Assembly: GCA_964505065.1 (NCBI GenBank) | Contig: CAZDGF010000009.1 | Span: 3,271 to 67,270 of the forward strand | Origin: JABMMZ01 sp964505065 | GTDB lineage: Bacteria; Bacteroidota; Bacteroidia; NS11-12g; UBA955 | Direction: 5' to 3' | Length of the DNA stretch: 64,000 bases | Shown: positions 6,521-15,411 of the stretch, in pieces | Numbering within the stretch: position 1 is the stretch's first letter | How the letters are laid out: each line of letters starts with the position of its first letter | The notes under the pieces: generated by a model | Databases searched by the model: none | What the model was told of the DNA's origin: nothing | What the model saw: the letters and a program-made list of their open reading frames with translations, nothing else | Program-made: the position numbers and the translations under genes

Positions 6521-7957
6521 ATGACAGAAACAAAGGAATTAAAACAAACTTTAGGGCTTAAAAATGCTACAATGCTTGTGGCTGGCAGTATGATAGGTTC
6601 GGGTATTTTTATAGTAAGTGCCGATATGGCAAGGGCTGTAGGTAGTCCTGCATATTTACTTTTACTATGGATAATTACAGGCATTATTACCCTAATGGCA
6701 GCCCTTTGCTATGGCGAGCTTGCTGCTATGATGCCCAAAGCAGGCGGACAATTCATATACCTACAAAGTGCCTTTGGCAATGCCACTGCCTTTGTATATG
6801 GTTGGACAGTATTTACCGTTATTCAAACAGGCGTTATTGCTGCTGTAGCTGTTGCATTTGCAAAATTTTCGGCTGTATTTTTTCCTGTTTTAGATACTGC
6901 TTTTGTTGGTAAATTAAACGAAGGTTTTGCCATAACTTATGGGCAATTGTATGCCATAGGCAGTATTTTATTGCTTACTTTTATCAATACTTTGGGGGTA
7001 AATTCGGGTAAAACTATTCAAGATATTTTTACTTGGGCAAAATTATTGGCATTGTTTGCCTTAATTGCTTTAGGTATAAGTATGGGTTTTCAAACTGATA
7101 CATTTGCACATAATTTTGAAAATATGTGGCAAGCAAGTAGCACCACAAAAGAAGGTATTATAAAACCAATAGCTGGCTTTGCGCTTTTGGGGGCAATGGG
7201 TGCTACTATTATCAATTCGCTATTTAGCTCCGATGCTTGGAACAATGTTACCTTTATAGCTGGCGAAATAAAAAACCCAAAACGCAATATTCCACGGAGC
7301 CTTATTTTAGGCACTTTAATAGTAACTGTTTTATATATTTTAGCGAATGTAGCTTATTTGTGTTTGCTGCCTTTAAATGGTACTCCCAATGGCATTAATG
7401 CCATTGAACAAGGCATTCAATTTGCTACCAACGACAGAGTAGGCTCGGCAGCGGCAAGTATTATTTTTGGTAATACTGCACTCTATATAATGGCTGCGCT
7501 AATTATGGTATCTACTTTTGGGTGTAACAATGGTATAATACTGGCTGGAGCAAGAGTATTCTACGCTATGGCAAGCGAGGGACTTTTTATAAAAAAAGCC
7601 AAACAATTAAATGCCAATGCCGTACCCAGCAATGCGCTTTGGCTTCAATGTGCTTGGGCTTGTGCCTTATGCTTGAGCGGTACTTATAAAGATTTGGTAG
7701 CCTATGCCACCTTTGCCTCTGTTTTGTTTTATATAGTTACTGTAGCTGGTTTATTTGTATTAAGAGTAAAAGAGCCATTAACCGAACGTCCATACAAAGT
7801 AATAGGCTACCCAATTTTACCTGCATTGTATATTATTGTGTCATTGCTAATTTGTATTATTTTAATCAAATATGATACAACAAATACAGCTTTTGCTTTA
7901 ACGTGTATAAGCTTGGGTATTCCTGTGTATTATGGGCTTATGAAATGGAGGAGATAA
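6521..7957 (+). CDS. APC-superfamily amino acid permease
   Basis: 478-aa inner-membrane transporter with about 12 hydrophobic segments. The substrate-binding unwound helix GSMIGSGIF is at about residues 22-30, and TM2 reads ALCYGELAAMMPKAGGQFIYL. Both are hallmarks of the APC family (LAT/APA branch, amino acid antiporters or proton symporters). A long non-helical insert follows TM5 (QTDTFAHNFENMWQ). The substrate cannot be told from sequence. Transcription is divergent from the hydrolase gene through its own TATATTTG box, and the hypothetical gene at 7977 follows after 19 bp. Confidence 0.9.
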   Translation: MTETKELKQTLGLKNATMLVAGSMIGSGIFIVSADMARAVGSPAYLLLLWIITGIITLMAALCYGELAAMMPKAGGQFIYLQSAFGNATAFVYGWTVFTVIQTGVIAAVAVAFAKFSAVFFPVLDTAFVGKLNEGFAITYGQLYAIGSILLLTFINTLGVNSGKTIQDIFTWAKLLALFALIALGISMGFQTDTFAHNFENMWQASSTTKEGIIKPIAGFALLGAMGATIINSLFSSDAWNNVTFIAGEIKNPKRNIPRSLILGTLIVTVLYILANVAYLCLLPLNGTPNGINAIEQGIQFATNDRVGSAAASIIFGNTALYIMAALIMVSTFGCNNGIILAGARVFYAMASEGLFIKKAKQLNANAVPSNALWLQCAWACALCLSGTYKDLVAYATFASVLFYIVTVAGLFVLRVKEPLTERPYKVIGYPILPALYIIVSLLICIILIKYDTTNTAFALTCISLGIPVYYGLMKWRR

Positions 7958-7976
7958 ATAGTATATAATATCTATC

Positions 7977-8687
7977 ATGAAAAAATCAATATTAACATTC
8001 TTATGTTTAATAAACTTATTTAAAATAAAGGCACAAAGCAGTATTTGGGGTACTTATTGCGAAAAAGGGGTAAGCAATTACACAAGTAGAAATGTATTTT
8101 ACAATAATGGTAATTATTTTGGCGTACTTGGATTAATTTTTACTGGCAAACAAAATGATACCTTTAATATTAAAGATTATAAATCTCAATGCACTATTGT
8201 TAGTGGTAAATGGAAATATTTAAATCAAAAAAAGTCTTTGCAAATTTTAAATAATGATAGCTTCCCTGTTTGGCAAATTATAGATAACGGTTCTTCATTA
8301 GCAGATAGTATTACCATTCATTGTAAAGATTTATTTGAAAACGAAGTAAAGCAATTTTCTATATTCATAAAATTGAATGATACTATGGCTTTAAAAATAC
8401 ACGCTGACACATTAACTGCGATAATAAAATTACCAAAATCAGCCACTATAATATTAACCCAACAGGGCATTACAACAACTTTTAAAGCTCAAAATAATTT
8501 TACAATTAAATACTTTACACCTAATATTTTAATTCCATTTATTCAGTTTAATGCAACTTATTACAGGCAGAACAGAATTCAAAAATACACAATTAATAAA
8601 AATGCATTACAGCCAAATGGAAAATACTGGCTCTATAAATGTAAATTTAGTGAAAATATTAATTGTAGATTTTGTAACAAGAAATAA
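7977..8687 (+). CDS. Hypothetical secreted protein
   Basis: 236 aa that I do not recognise. A Sec signal peptide is at residues 1-20 (ending IKAQ). The mature part has five cysteines, including a C-terminal cluster (YKCKFSENINCRFC), and beta-rich sequence. The coding region is more AT-rich than the permease gene upstream. It may be co-transcribed with the permease (19-bp gap). A periplasmic or surface location is inferred from the signal peptide. Confidence 0.6.
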   Translation: MKKSILTFLCLINLFKIKAQSSIWGTYCEKGVSNYTSRNVFYNNGNYFGVLGLIFTGKQNDTFNIKDYKSQCTIVSGKWKYLNQKKSLQILNNDSFPVWQIIDNGSSLADSITIHCKDLFENEVKQFSIFIKLNDTMALKIHADTLTAIIKLPKSATIILTQQGITTTFKAQNNFTIKYFTPNILIPFIQFNATYYRQNRIQKYTINKNALQPNGKYWLYKCKFSENINCRFCNKK

Positions 8688-9047
8688 ACTAATAAGTATA
8701 AAATTCTCTTTAAAAAACTCAATAAAAATTTTTTTAGCTATGTTGGGCAAAGAATAAAAAAACTCAAAAAAATTAACCGAAATAATTGCAAGCAAAGCCC
8801 GAATACTTTAGGATATTATTGAAAAGACATTATTTAAGCTATGAAATAACAAATGAAAACAATACATTTATATAACCAAATGAATGCCGTAAAGGAAATT
8901 TTTATTCTTACTATATAATTCGTGTTTATGTTAAAATTATAAAACAGAAAATAAAATTGCTAAAAAACAATTCAACAATATAACAACTATTCTCACTTGA
9001 AAATGAAAGTAATTCAAAAAATAATCTAATTTCGTACCCATATTTAT
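8688..9047. other. Gene-free stretch before the carboxylase gene
   Basis: 360 bp of AT-rich sequence. The only candidate signal is TAATTTCG (9027-9034, 7 of 8 to TAnnTTTG), 14 nt before the ATG at 9048. No RNA gene or repeat is recognised. Confidence 0.5.
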
Positions 9048-10685
9048 ATGAGCAGCACAGTAGATTTAGAATTCAATAAAAATGAAGACCTTAACAAGCA
9101 ATTAGTATTTGAACTTAAAACTCGGTTTAAAAAAGTAGCCCTTGGTGGTGGCGAAAAAGCAGCTGCTAAACAAAAAGAAAAAGGCAAAATGCTATGCCGT
9201 GAGCGTATAGAATACCTTAGAGATGCAGATACCCCTTTTGTAGAAATAGGGGCATTTACTGGCGATGGAATGTATGCTGAACATGGCGGTTGCCCTAGCG
9301 GAGGTGTTGTTGCTGGTATTGGTTATGTAAGTGGTAAGCAATGTATGATAGTGGCAAACGATGCCACAGTAAAAGCAGGTGCTTGGTTTCCTATTACAGC
9401 CAAAAAGAATTTAAGAGCGCAAGAAATAGCTATGGAAAACCGCCTACCTGTTATCTATTTGGTAGATAGCGCAGGCGTATTTTTACCTATGCAAGATGAA
9501 ATTTTTCCTGATAAAGAGCATTTTGGGCGTATGTTTCGCAACAATGCCATAATGAGCAGCATGGGTATTACCCAAATAGCGGCTGTTATGGGCAGTTGTG
9601 TGGCTGGTGGTGCATATTTACCCATTATGAGTGATGAGGCGTTAATTGTAGAAAAAACAGGTTCTATATTTTTGGCAGGCAGCTATTTGGTAAAAGCAGC
9701 AATTGGGGAAGATATAGACAATGAAACGCTTGGCGGGGCTACTACACAAAGCGAAATAAGCGGTGTAATAGACGATAAATTTCCTGATGATAAAAGCTGT
9801 TTAGATAGAATAAAATACATAATGGATAAAATAGGCAGTTTTGAAACTGCTGGTTTCGATAGAAAAAAAGCCTTTAAACCCATAAAAAAAGAAAGTGATA
9901 TTTATGGCATTTTACCTAACGATAAATCGAAAACGTATAATACAATGGAGATTATAGAACGCCTTGTAGATGCCAGTGAATTTGAACAATATAAAGAAGG
10001 CTATGGCAAAAGTATTATTTGCGGCTATGCCCGTATTGAGGGTTGGGCGGTAGGCATTGTAGCCAATAACCGTACATTGGTAAAAAGCAAAAAAGGCGAA
10101 ATGCAATTTGGTGGTGTAATATACAGCGATAGTGCAGATAAAGCAGCAAGATTTATTATGAATTGTAACCAAAAGAAAATACCATTGGTATTTCTACAAG
10201 ATGTTACAGGCTTTATGGTAGGCAGCCGAAGCGAGCAAGGCGGCATAATAAAAGATGGAGCTAAAATGGTGAATGCTATGAGCAATAGCACTGTACCAAA
10301 ATTTACAATTATAATGGGCAATAGTTTTGGCGCTGGTAATTATGCCATGTGTGGCAAGGCTTACGACCCACGCTTAATTTTTGCTTGGCCTGGTTGTAAA
10401 ATTGCTGTAATGGGTGGCGAGCAAGCTGCTAAAACATTGCTTCAAATAGAAAAAGCAAGTCTTTTAGCCAAAGGAGAGGTAATAACCCCAGAAGCCGAAA
10501 AAGCTTTGCTAGATAAAATTACGGATAGATACAATACACAAATGAGTCCTTACTATGCTGCTTCAAGACTTTGGGTAGATGGTATTATTGACCCACTAGA
10601 AACACGCACCATTATTAGCGAAGGGATTTCAATGGCTAACCATGCGCCAGTGGCTAAATACAATGTTGGTGTATTGCAAACGTAA
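9048..10685 (+). CDS. Acyl-CoA carboxylase carboxyltransferase (beta) subunit, methylcrotonyl-CoA carboxylase-like
   Basis: 545-aa crotonase-fold carboxyltransferase that moves CO2 from carboxybiotin to an acyl-CoA. The N-terminal half has the acyl-CoA-binding region VAGGAYLPIMSDEALIVEKTGSIFL-like segment after MGSCVAGG; the C-terminal half has the biotin-binding core (TGFMVGS, GNSFGAGNYAMCGKAYDPRL, MGGEQAAKTL). FGRMFRNNAIMSS and GGEQAA-x-TL resemble the MCC beta subunit more than propionyl-CoA carboxylase. The biotin-carboxylase partner is not in the window. Together with HMG-CoA lyase at 3928 it suggests leucine catabolism. Substrate assignment is moderate, family assignment strong. Confidence 0.88.
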   Translation: MSSTVDLEFNKNEDLNKQLVFELKTRFKKVALGGGEKAAAKQKEKGKMLCRERIEYLRDADTPFVEIGAFTGDGMYAEHGGCPSGGVVAGIGYVSGKQCMIVANDATVKAGAWFPITAKKNLRAQEIAMENRLPVIYLVDSAGVFLPMQDEIFPDKEHFGRMFRNNAIMSSMGITQIAAVMGSCVAGGAYLPIMSDEALIVEKTGSIFLAGSYLVKAAIGEDIDNETLGGATTQSEISGVIDDKFPDDKSCLDRIKYIMDKIGSFETAGFDRKKAFKPIKKESDIYGILPNDKSKTYNTMEIIERLVDASEFEQYKEGYGKSIICGYARIEGWAVGIVANNRTLVKSKKGEMQFGGVIYSDSADKAARFIMNCNQKKIPLVFLQDVTGFMVGSRSEQGGIIKDGAKMVNAMSNSTVPKFTIIMGNSFGAGNYAMCGKAYDPRLIFAWPGCKIAVMGGEQAAKTLLQIEKASLLAKGEVITPEAEKALLDKITDRYNTQMSPYYAASRLWVDGIIDPLETRTIISEGISMANHAPVAKYNVGVLQT

Positions 10686-10687
10686 AG

Positions 10688-11461
10688 TTAAAAAAGCACC
10701 TCAGCTCTAAATTCAAATCTTCTGATATTTAAATTGGCTTGAATAGGTTCAAAATTTCCTCTCCAACCAAAATTATTGATATATCCTATTGCATTTTGAG
10801 CTGTAAAACCAAATTTCATACTGAAAATATTTTGTCTTTGTGTTCTATACGAACGCCCAATGCCATAGCCATAAGTAATGCCTCCATTTTTTATTGGACT
10901 ACCTTCAGAAATATTAAAACCATAACCTAAATTACCATAAAAAAACATTGATTTTGGTTTGTTCTGTAAATATTGTCTAATATGCGCCTCTATTGGTAGC
11001 GCAACAAAACTATACAAAGCATAAGGATTAAAACCAACCATAGCACCTACTTGTGTTTTTTTAGCAACTTTTTTTAAAACAGCCATACGTAGTACAAAAT
11101 TTGTTGTAGGCGTTGGTCCCCAGCCCCATTTATCAGCCAAGCCTCCTAAAAAACCAATTTGCAAGCCTAAACGCCAACCAGTATCTGGTAAATTTCTTTT
11201 GTATTTAATCAGTTTTCCTTTTTTATAAGAAATATTTTGATTTGTTTCACTAAATGTAATATCTACAACTTCGGCAATATTTAGTTTTGTTATTAATCCA
11301 TATTGTTTAAAAACTATAAATGAATCGGGAACTATTTTAACTAATTCTCCTTTAATTTTCAACCCGCTTTTTAATTTTATAAGATATAAATCGGAATGTT
11401 GACTGTAACAATTGTATGAAATTAACGTTATACAAATAATAAGAAATTGCTTTTTTAACAT
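10688..11461 (-). CDS. Outer-membrane beta-barrel protein with N-terminal Sm-like strand region
   Basis: 257 aa. The signal peptide ends at CYSQ (about residue 20). Next is a short domain (LKLKSGLKIKGELVKIVPDSFIV) like those that bind or sense ligands in many Bacteroidota outer-membrane proteins, then about eight amphipathic strands ending in FEFRAEVLF with a terminal Phe, as expected of barrels. No specific family is recognised. It is convergent with the carboxylase gene, leaving only 2 bp. A perfect TATTTTTG box lies 20 nt before the start. Confidence 0.6.
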   Translation of the reverse strand: MLKKQFLIICITLISYNCYSQHSDLYLIKLKSGLKIKGELVKIVPDSFIVFKQYGLITKLNIAEVVDITFSETNQNISYKKGKLIKYKRNLPDTGWRLGLQIGFLGGLADKWGWGPTPTTNFVLRMAVLKKVAKKTQVGAMVGFNPYALYSFVALPIEAHIRQYLQNKPKSMFFYGNLGYGFNISEGSPIKNGGITYGYGIGRSYRTQRQNIFSMKFGFTAQNAIGYINNFGWRGNFEPIQANLNIRRFEFRAEVLF

Positions 11462-11480
11462 TTTAATTTGTTTTATTCAT

Positions 11481-11488
11481 CAAAAATA
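11481..11488 (-). promoter_or_regulatory. TATTTTTG box of the beta-barrel gene
   Basis: A perfect TAnnTTTG on the minus strand, its G 20 nt before the ATG at 11461. Confidence 0.45.
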
Positions 11489-11517
11489 GCGTATTTCGAT
11501 TTAATTATTCAAAAATT

Positions 11518-12750
11518 ATGAAAAAAAATATTTTTAAAACCTCATTTTTATTCTTGTTTTCGGCTTTAATACTCAATAGCTGTCAAGATAAATGCTTTTA
11601 TTACGAAGATTCAATTGAATACCATGAAATACTTGGCGATGTAAGCGATGTAAAAAATTCGTTTGCCGTAAAAACAGATTTTGCTATAAAAAAACCAGGC
11701 ACAATTTATACCTACAATCAATATTTATTAGTAGCCGAAAAAAATGAAGGTATTCATATTTTAAACAATGCAAATCCTGCTTCTCCTATTCCTTTAAAAT
11801 TTATACAATTGAAAGGCAATAGTAGCTTTGTAGTTGCTAATAATATTCTTTTGGCAGAAAATGGTGCAGATTTATTGTCTATCAATATTTCAGATTTGAA
11901 CAATATAACACTAGAAAATAGAGTGGAAGGTGTAAATAACGATGTTTTAAGAGGTAATAATAAATTGGTAATTGGATATAATGAAGTTAAAATAAGAAAA
12001 AAGGTAGAATGCAATGGTAGTTTTAGAGAAAGAAATAATATGATGGCAGATGCAATATCTTCTCCTGCAATAAATGTAAATGCTGGCAAAGGTGGCTCTA
12101 TGGCTAAATTTACTGTGTTAGGCAATTATTTGTATATTGCCCATAGTTCAAAGTTATTGCCTTTAAATATTAGCAACCCAAGCAGCCCTGTAAAGAAACT
12201 TTCTATCAGTTTTACAGAGGGCAATGTAGAAACCATTTTCCCTTATAAAAATTTCTTATATTTTGGAACATCTTCTGGCGTATTGGTTTACGATTGTGCA
12301 TCAAATCCTGAAGTGCCAAAATATAGAAACACCTTACGCCATGCAATAGGCTGCGACCCAGTAATAGTAAGCGATGATATTTGTTTTTCTACTATTAGAA
12401 ACGGTACAGCTTGTAGAAATAATAATACAGTAAATGAATTAAATATTTATGATGTAAAAAATGTAAGTATGCCTATACAATTAAGAAACGTACCAATGGA
12501 TAATCCCTATGGATTAGGCATAAAAAATGATGTATTATTTATTTGCCAAGCAAATAAAGGGCTTACAGTATTGAATTGGAATGCAGCAAATAAAAATGTT
12601 ACACTAAAACACAATTACAATGATATTCATGCTTACGATGTAATTGTAAATGGCAATACGCTAATTGTAACTGCCGAAAACGGGCTTTTCCAGTTTGATT
12701 GCACAGATACTGATAATATAAGATATTTAAGTACTTTGGTAAATTTTTAA
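11518..12750 (+). CDS. LVIVD-repeat beta-propeller lipoprotein
   Basis: 410-aa lipoprotein. The lipobox LILNSC places the lipidated Cys at residue 22. The body consists of repeats of about 45 residues with the pattern 'N-x-L-x-V-x-x-x-G-(I/L)-x-(I/V)-x-(N/D)' (for example YLLVAEKNEGIHILNN, NYLYIAHSSKLLPLNISNP, DVLFICQANKGLTVLNW and NTLIVTAENGLFQFDC). These are LVIVD-type propeller blades. Such proteins are widespread in Bacteroidota and have no firm function. A location in the outer membrane facing the surface or periplasm is inferred. It is transcribed divergently from the beta-barrel gene. Confidence 0.8.
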   Translation: MKKNIFKTSFLFLFSALILNSCQDKCFYYEDSIEYHEILGDVSDVKNSFAVKTDFAIKKPGTIYTYNQYLLVAEKNEGIHILNNANPASPIPLKFIQLKGNSSFVVANNILLAENGADLLSINISDLNNITLENRVEGVNNDVLRGNNKLVIGYNEVKIRKKVECNGSFRERNNMMADAISSPAINVNAGKGGSMAKFTVLGNYLYIAHSSKLLPLNISNPSSPVKKLSISFTEGNVETIFPYKNFLYFGTSSGVLVYDCASNPEVPKYRNTLRHAIGCDPVIVSDDICFSTIRNGTACRNNNTVNELNIYDVKNVSMPIQLRNVPMDNPYGLGIKNDVLFICQANKGLTVLNWNAANKNVTLKHNYNDIHAYDVIVNGNTLIVTAENGLFQFDCTDTDNIRYLSTLVNF

Positions 12751-12786
12751 AGAATTGAAGTCATAGGGCTTATAAATTTTAAACTC

Positions 12787-12794
12787 TACCTTTG
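12787..12794 (+). promoter_or_regulatory. TACCTTTG box of the EamA transporter gene
   Basis: A perfect TAnnTTTG whose G is 6 nt before the TTG start at 12800, implying a transcript with little or no leader. Confidence 0.5.
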
Positions 12795-12799
12795 CGGCA

Positions 12800-13687
12800 T
12801 TGAAAAAAATATTTTCGCCAGGTGTAACTTTAATGTTGGTGGCTGGTTTTTCTTTTGCTTGGATGAATGTTTGCGTAAAATATATTCCACATATTCCTTT
12901 TGTAGAAATTATTTTGGCAAGAGCAATTATTACAATTATTATCAGTTATTCTATATTAAAAAGAAGAAAAATTCATCCATGGGGTAAGCATCATCGGTTT
13001 TTATTAGCCAGAGGCATATTTGGAGCATGTGGATTAATTTGCTATTTTTATACTTTACAGCAAATGGCTTTAGCAAATGCTATTGTTATACATTATGTAA
13101 GCCCTATATTTACAGCTATTATAGCTTTTTTGTTTTTAAAAGAAAAAATTAGAACAGTGCAATGGTTAAGTTTCATAATAACCTTTAGTGGAGTGATAAT
13201 GGTAAAAGGATTTGCCAATGTTAATGCCTTCGATTTTTTTATTGGTATTTTAGGTGCGTTGTTTACAGGCTTGGCATACAATGCTATCCGCAATATGAAA
13301 GATAAAGAAAATGCCGATGTTATTGTGTTTTATCAACCAATGGTGGCTTTGGTTTTGGTTGTAGTTTATTACATTATATTTCCAAATAAATTGATAATGC
13401 CAAAAGGAATAGATTGGTTGTTTTTATTAGGCACAGGCATATTTACCCAAATTGGACAATATTATATAACAAGAGCCTATCAAAAAGATACGGCAGCTAG
13501 AATAAGTAGCGTTAGTTATGTTGGTATTATTTGGGCTGTTTTGTTTGGTAAATTTTTATTCTGCGAAACATATACTATTGATATATTGCTTGGTATGGCA
13601 ATAGTTATTTTAGGAGTGGTTATCAATTTAAATACAAATAAATTAATTTATTCAAGTAAAAAAATTAAAAACAGATATAAAAATTAA
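12800..13687 (+). CDS. EamA-family (DMT superfamily) transporter, TTG start
   Basis: 295-aa inner-membrane protein with ten hydrophobic helices in two homologous EamA halves (about 10-140 and 150-285). Conserved features are ARGIFGACGLICYFYTLQ with a charged Arg in the loop, the 'YVSPIFTAIIAFLFLKEK' helix of half one and 'SYVGIIWAVLFGKFLFCE' of half two. The substrate is unknown. No ATG precedes TM1 in frame. TTG at 12800 keeps TM1 whole, while the first ATG (12833) would begin inside TM1. A stop lies shortly upstream at 12773. I prefer TTG; the ATG remains possible with a 30-nt leader. Confidence 0.85.
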   Translation: MKKIFSPGVTLMLVAGFSFAWMNVCVKYIPHIPFVEIILARAIITIIISYSILKRRKIHPWGKHHRFLLARGIFGACGLICYFYTLQQMALANAIVIHYVSPIFTAIIAFLFLKEKIRTVQWLSFIITFSGVIMVKGFANVNAFDFFIGILGALFTGLAYNAIRNMKDKENADVIVFYQPMVALVLVVVYYIIFPNKLIMPKGIDWLFLLGTGIFTQIGQYYITRAYQKDTAARISSVSYVGIIWAVLFGKFLFCETYTIDILLGMAIVILGVVINLNTNKLIYSSKKIKNRYKN

Positions 13688-13746
13688 AAACCAATTAAAA
13701 AGAAAACTTCAATAAATACATTCTTAAATTTTATAATTTTTTTTCT

Positions 13747-13754
13747 TAATTTTG
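13747..13754 (+). promoter_or_regulatory. TAATTTTG box of the DUF4920 lipoprotein gene
   Basis: A perfect TAnnTTTG; the ATG at 13760 begins 6 nt after the G. Confidence 0.5.
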
Positions 13755-13759
13755 CAATC

Positions 13760-14293
13760 ATGAAATTCAAAAATATAATCGTTGCAGCCTTATTAATTTC
13801 TGCTATTTTTGCTTGTAATAATACAGCTAAAGAAACAAAAACTGCTACCGAAGAGCCAGAAGAATGCAAACAAGAAGATAAACTTACCCCTACTTTAACC
13901 AATGGATACTATGGTGCCGAGTTTGATATAGCCAATGCCATAAGCCTTGAAGATGCAACAAAAGCATACAAAGAAAAGGGAGCAAAAGAAGCTAAAATAA
14001 GCGGTACTATTGAAGCTATTTGCCAAAGCAAGGGTTGTTGGTTTAAAATTAAAGGAAATACAAGCATACAAACTATTGATTTTGCACATAAATTTTTGAT
14101 GCATAAAGACAAAGCGGGTAAAAAAGTAATAGCCAATGGCACTTTTTACAATGATACTACAAGCGTAGAGCAACAAATACACGAGGCTGTAGATGATGAA
14201 AAAAGTATGAGCCTTGAAGAAGCTAAAAAGAAATTTACTACACCGCTTATCACTACTGGTTTTACTGCTACTGGTATTAAGCTGGTGGATTAA
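13760..14293 (+). CDS. DUF4920 lipoprotein
   Basis: 177-aa lipoprotein with lipobox AIFAC (lipid-Cys at residue 19), a charged linker rich in E, K and T, and a DUF4920 domain recognisable by GAEFD...ISGTIEAICQSKGCWFKIKG and the later KKVIANGTFYND. The CxxxGCW motif gives two cysteines (about 90 and 95), perhaps a metal or disulfide site. The fold resembles an OB-like domain of unknown function. The start is firm because the signal peptide begins at this ATG. Another lipoprotein gene follows after 17 bp. Confidence 0.78.
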   Translation: MKFKNIIVAALLISAIFACNNTAKETKTATEEPEECKQEDKLTPTLTNGYYGAEFDIANAISLEDATKAYKEKGAKEAKISGTIEAICQSKGCWFKIKGNTSIQTIDFAHKFLMHKDKAGKKVIANGTFYNDTTSVEQQIHEAVDDEKSMSLEEAKKKFTTPLITTGFTATGIKLVD

Positions 14294-14310
14294 ATAAAAA
14301 AATTCAACGA

Positions 14311-15387
14311 TTGTTTAAAAATAAATTCTATATATTAATAAGTGTTTTTTTATTACTATCATGTAATAAGAAAAAAATAAATGAGCCTTTACAAATTGAA
14401 AATTGGAAAAAATTAAACTCTAATTTAATGTATAGCAAACAAATAGATACCCTAAAAAATGGCAATATAATTATTTATAACAATACAGGATTTGAGGTAT
14501 TTGATAGTAAAACATTAAATTTAATCCAAAACCAAAGTTTAAAGTTTAATTATATTGTTAATGATTATACTTACGTTTTGAACACAACTGTTATAGATAA
14601 CTATTTAATTGTATTCAGAAAATTAAACACTTTAGAAAGTGTATTTATGGTTTATGATTTTAACGGCAATAAAAACGTAAACGAAGCAATTTTGAATATT
14701 GATACAATTACTGAAATTTCAAAAAATAATTTTAGTTGTAATTTGTCAAAAATGAAAAATAAAAATGGCAATTTTGATTTATTGGTTGAATATTACATTG
14801 ATGAAAAATTTGTACTTTATTCTATAAATTTTGAACAACTTTTTAATAGATTCAACACAAATAATAGTTCATGTATAAAATTTGTTTCCGATTATTCTCA
14901 AGCAGCAAATCAATATTCTGAATTTATGAAAATTAGATTTGTATCAACAGATTTAAATGGAAATATCATTGCAACATTTAACCATGATTTTGGCAAAAAT
15001 TTGGGAGGTTTAGTGTTTGATATTAAAGGAAATATAGTTGCAGAATTACCTACTAAAGGTAACTCTTTTTATTTAGAAAATAAATTGTATTCTATTAACA
15101 ACTATGAAATTTACAAGTATTCAAACAATTATCTTTCATCTGAAAAACTTATTATTCAAAATAACTTAATTCCTAAGGGAACAGATATAAAACCTTTGAA
15201 TAACAAAAATTTATTTTATTTAAACAATGACAAATTAATAACTTTAAATAATGAAGATTTCAAATTTAAAATTAATTCTTATTCTCATTTATCTGGCTAC
15301 AATTTAAAATTACAAAACTCAAAATTTACTTTTGTTTCAAATTTGGAAAATGATATGTTTTATCTTCCAAATTCATCTTTGAAATAG
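14311..15387 (+). CDS. Hypothetical lipoprotein, TTG start
   Basis: 358 aa. The reading frame begins with TTG (MFKNKFYILISVFLLLSC), giving a good lipoprotein signal with the lipid-Cys at residue 18. No in-frame ATG precedes the signal. The mature part consists of repeated strands such as NGNIIIYNNTGFEVFDSKTLN, ENKLYSINNYEIYKYS and NKNLFYLNNDKLITLNN, like a WD/PQQ-type beta-propeller, but no family is recognised. It lies 17 bp after the DUF4920 gene, probably the same transcript. The base composition is notably AT-rich and Asn/Lys-rich. Confidence 0.65.
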   Translation: MFKNKFYILISVFLLLSCNKKKINEPLQIENWKKLNSNLMYSKQIDTLKNGNIIIYNNTGFEVFDSKTLNLIQNQSLKFNYIVNDYTYVLNTTVIDNYLIVFRKLNTLESVFMVYDFNGNKNVNEAILNIDTITEISKNNFSCNLSKMKNKNGNFDLLVEYYIDEKFVLYSINFEQLFNRFNTNNSSCIKFVSDYSQAANQYSEFMKIRFVSTDLNGNIIATFNHDFGKNLGGLVFDIKGNIVAELPTKGNSFYLENKLYSINNYEIYKYSNNYLSSEKLIIQNNLIPKGTDIKPLNNKNLFYLNNDKLITLNNEDFKFKINSYSHLSGYNLKLQNSKFTFVSNLENDMFYLPNSSLK

Positions 15388-15411
15388 AAGCAATCTAATA
15401 CTCTTCCTCTC

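Noticed and set aside
8551..8795. Short frames on both strands around 8551-8795
   Set aside because: They overlap the end of the secreted-protein gene or AT-rich spacer and lack any coding signature.
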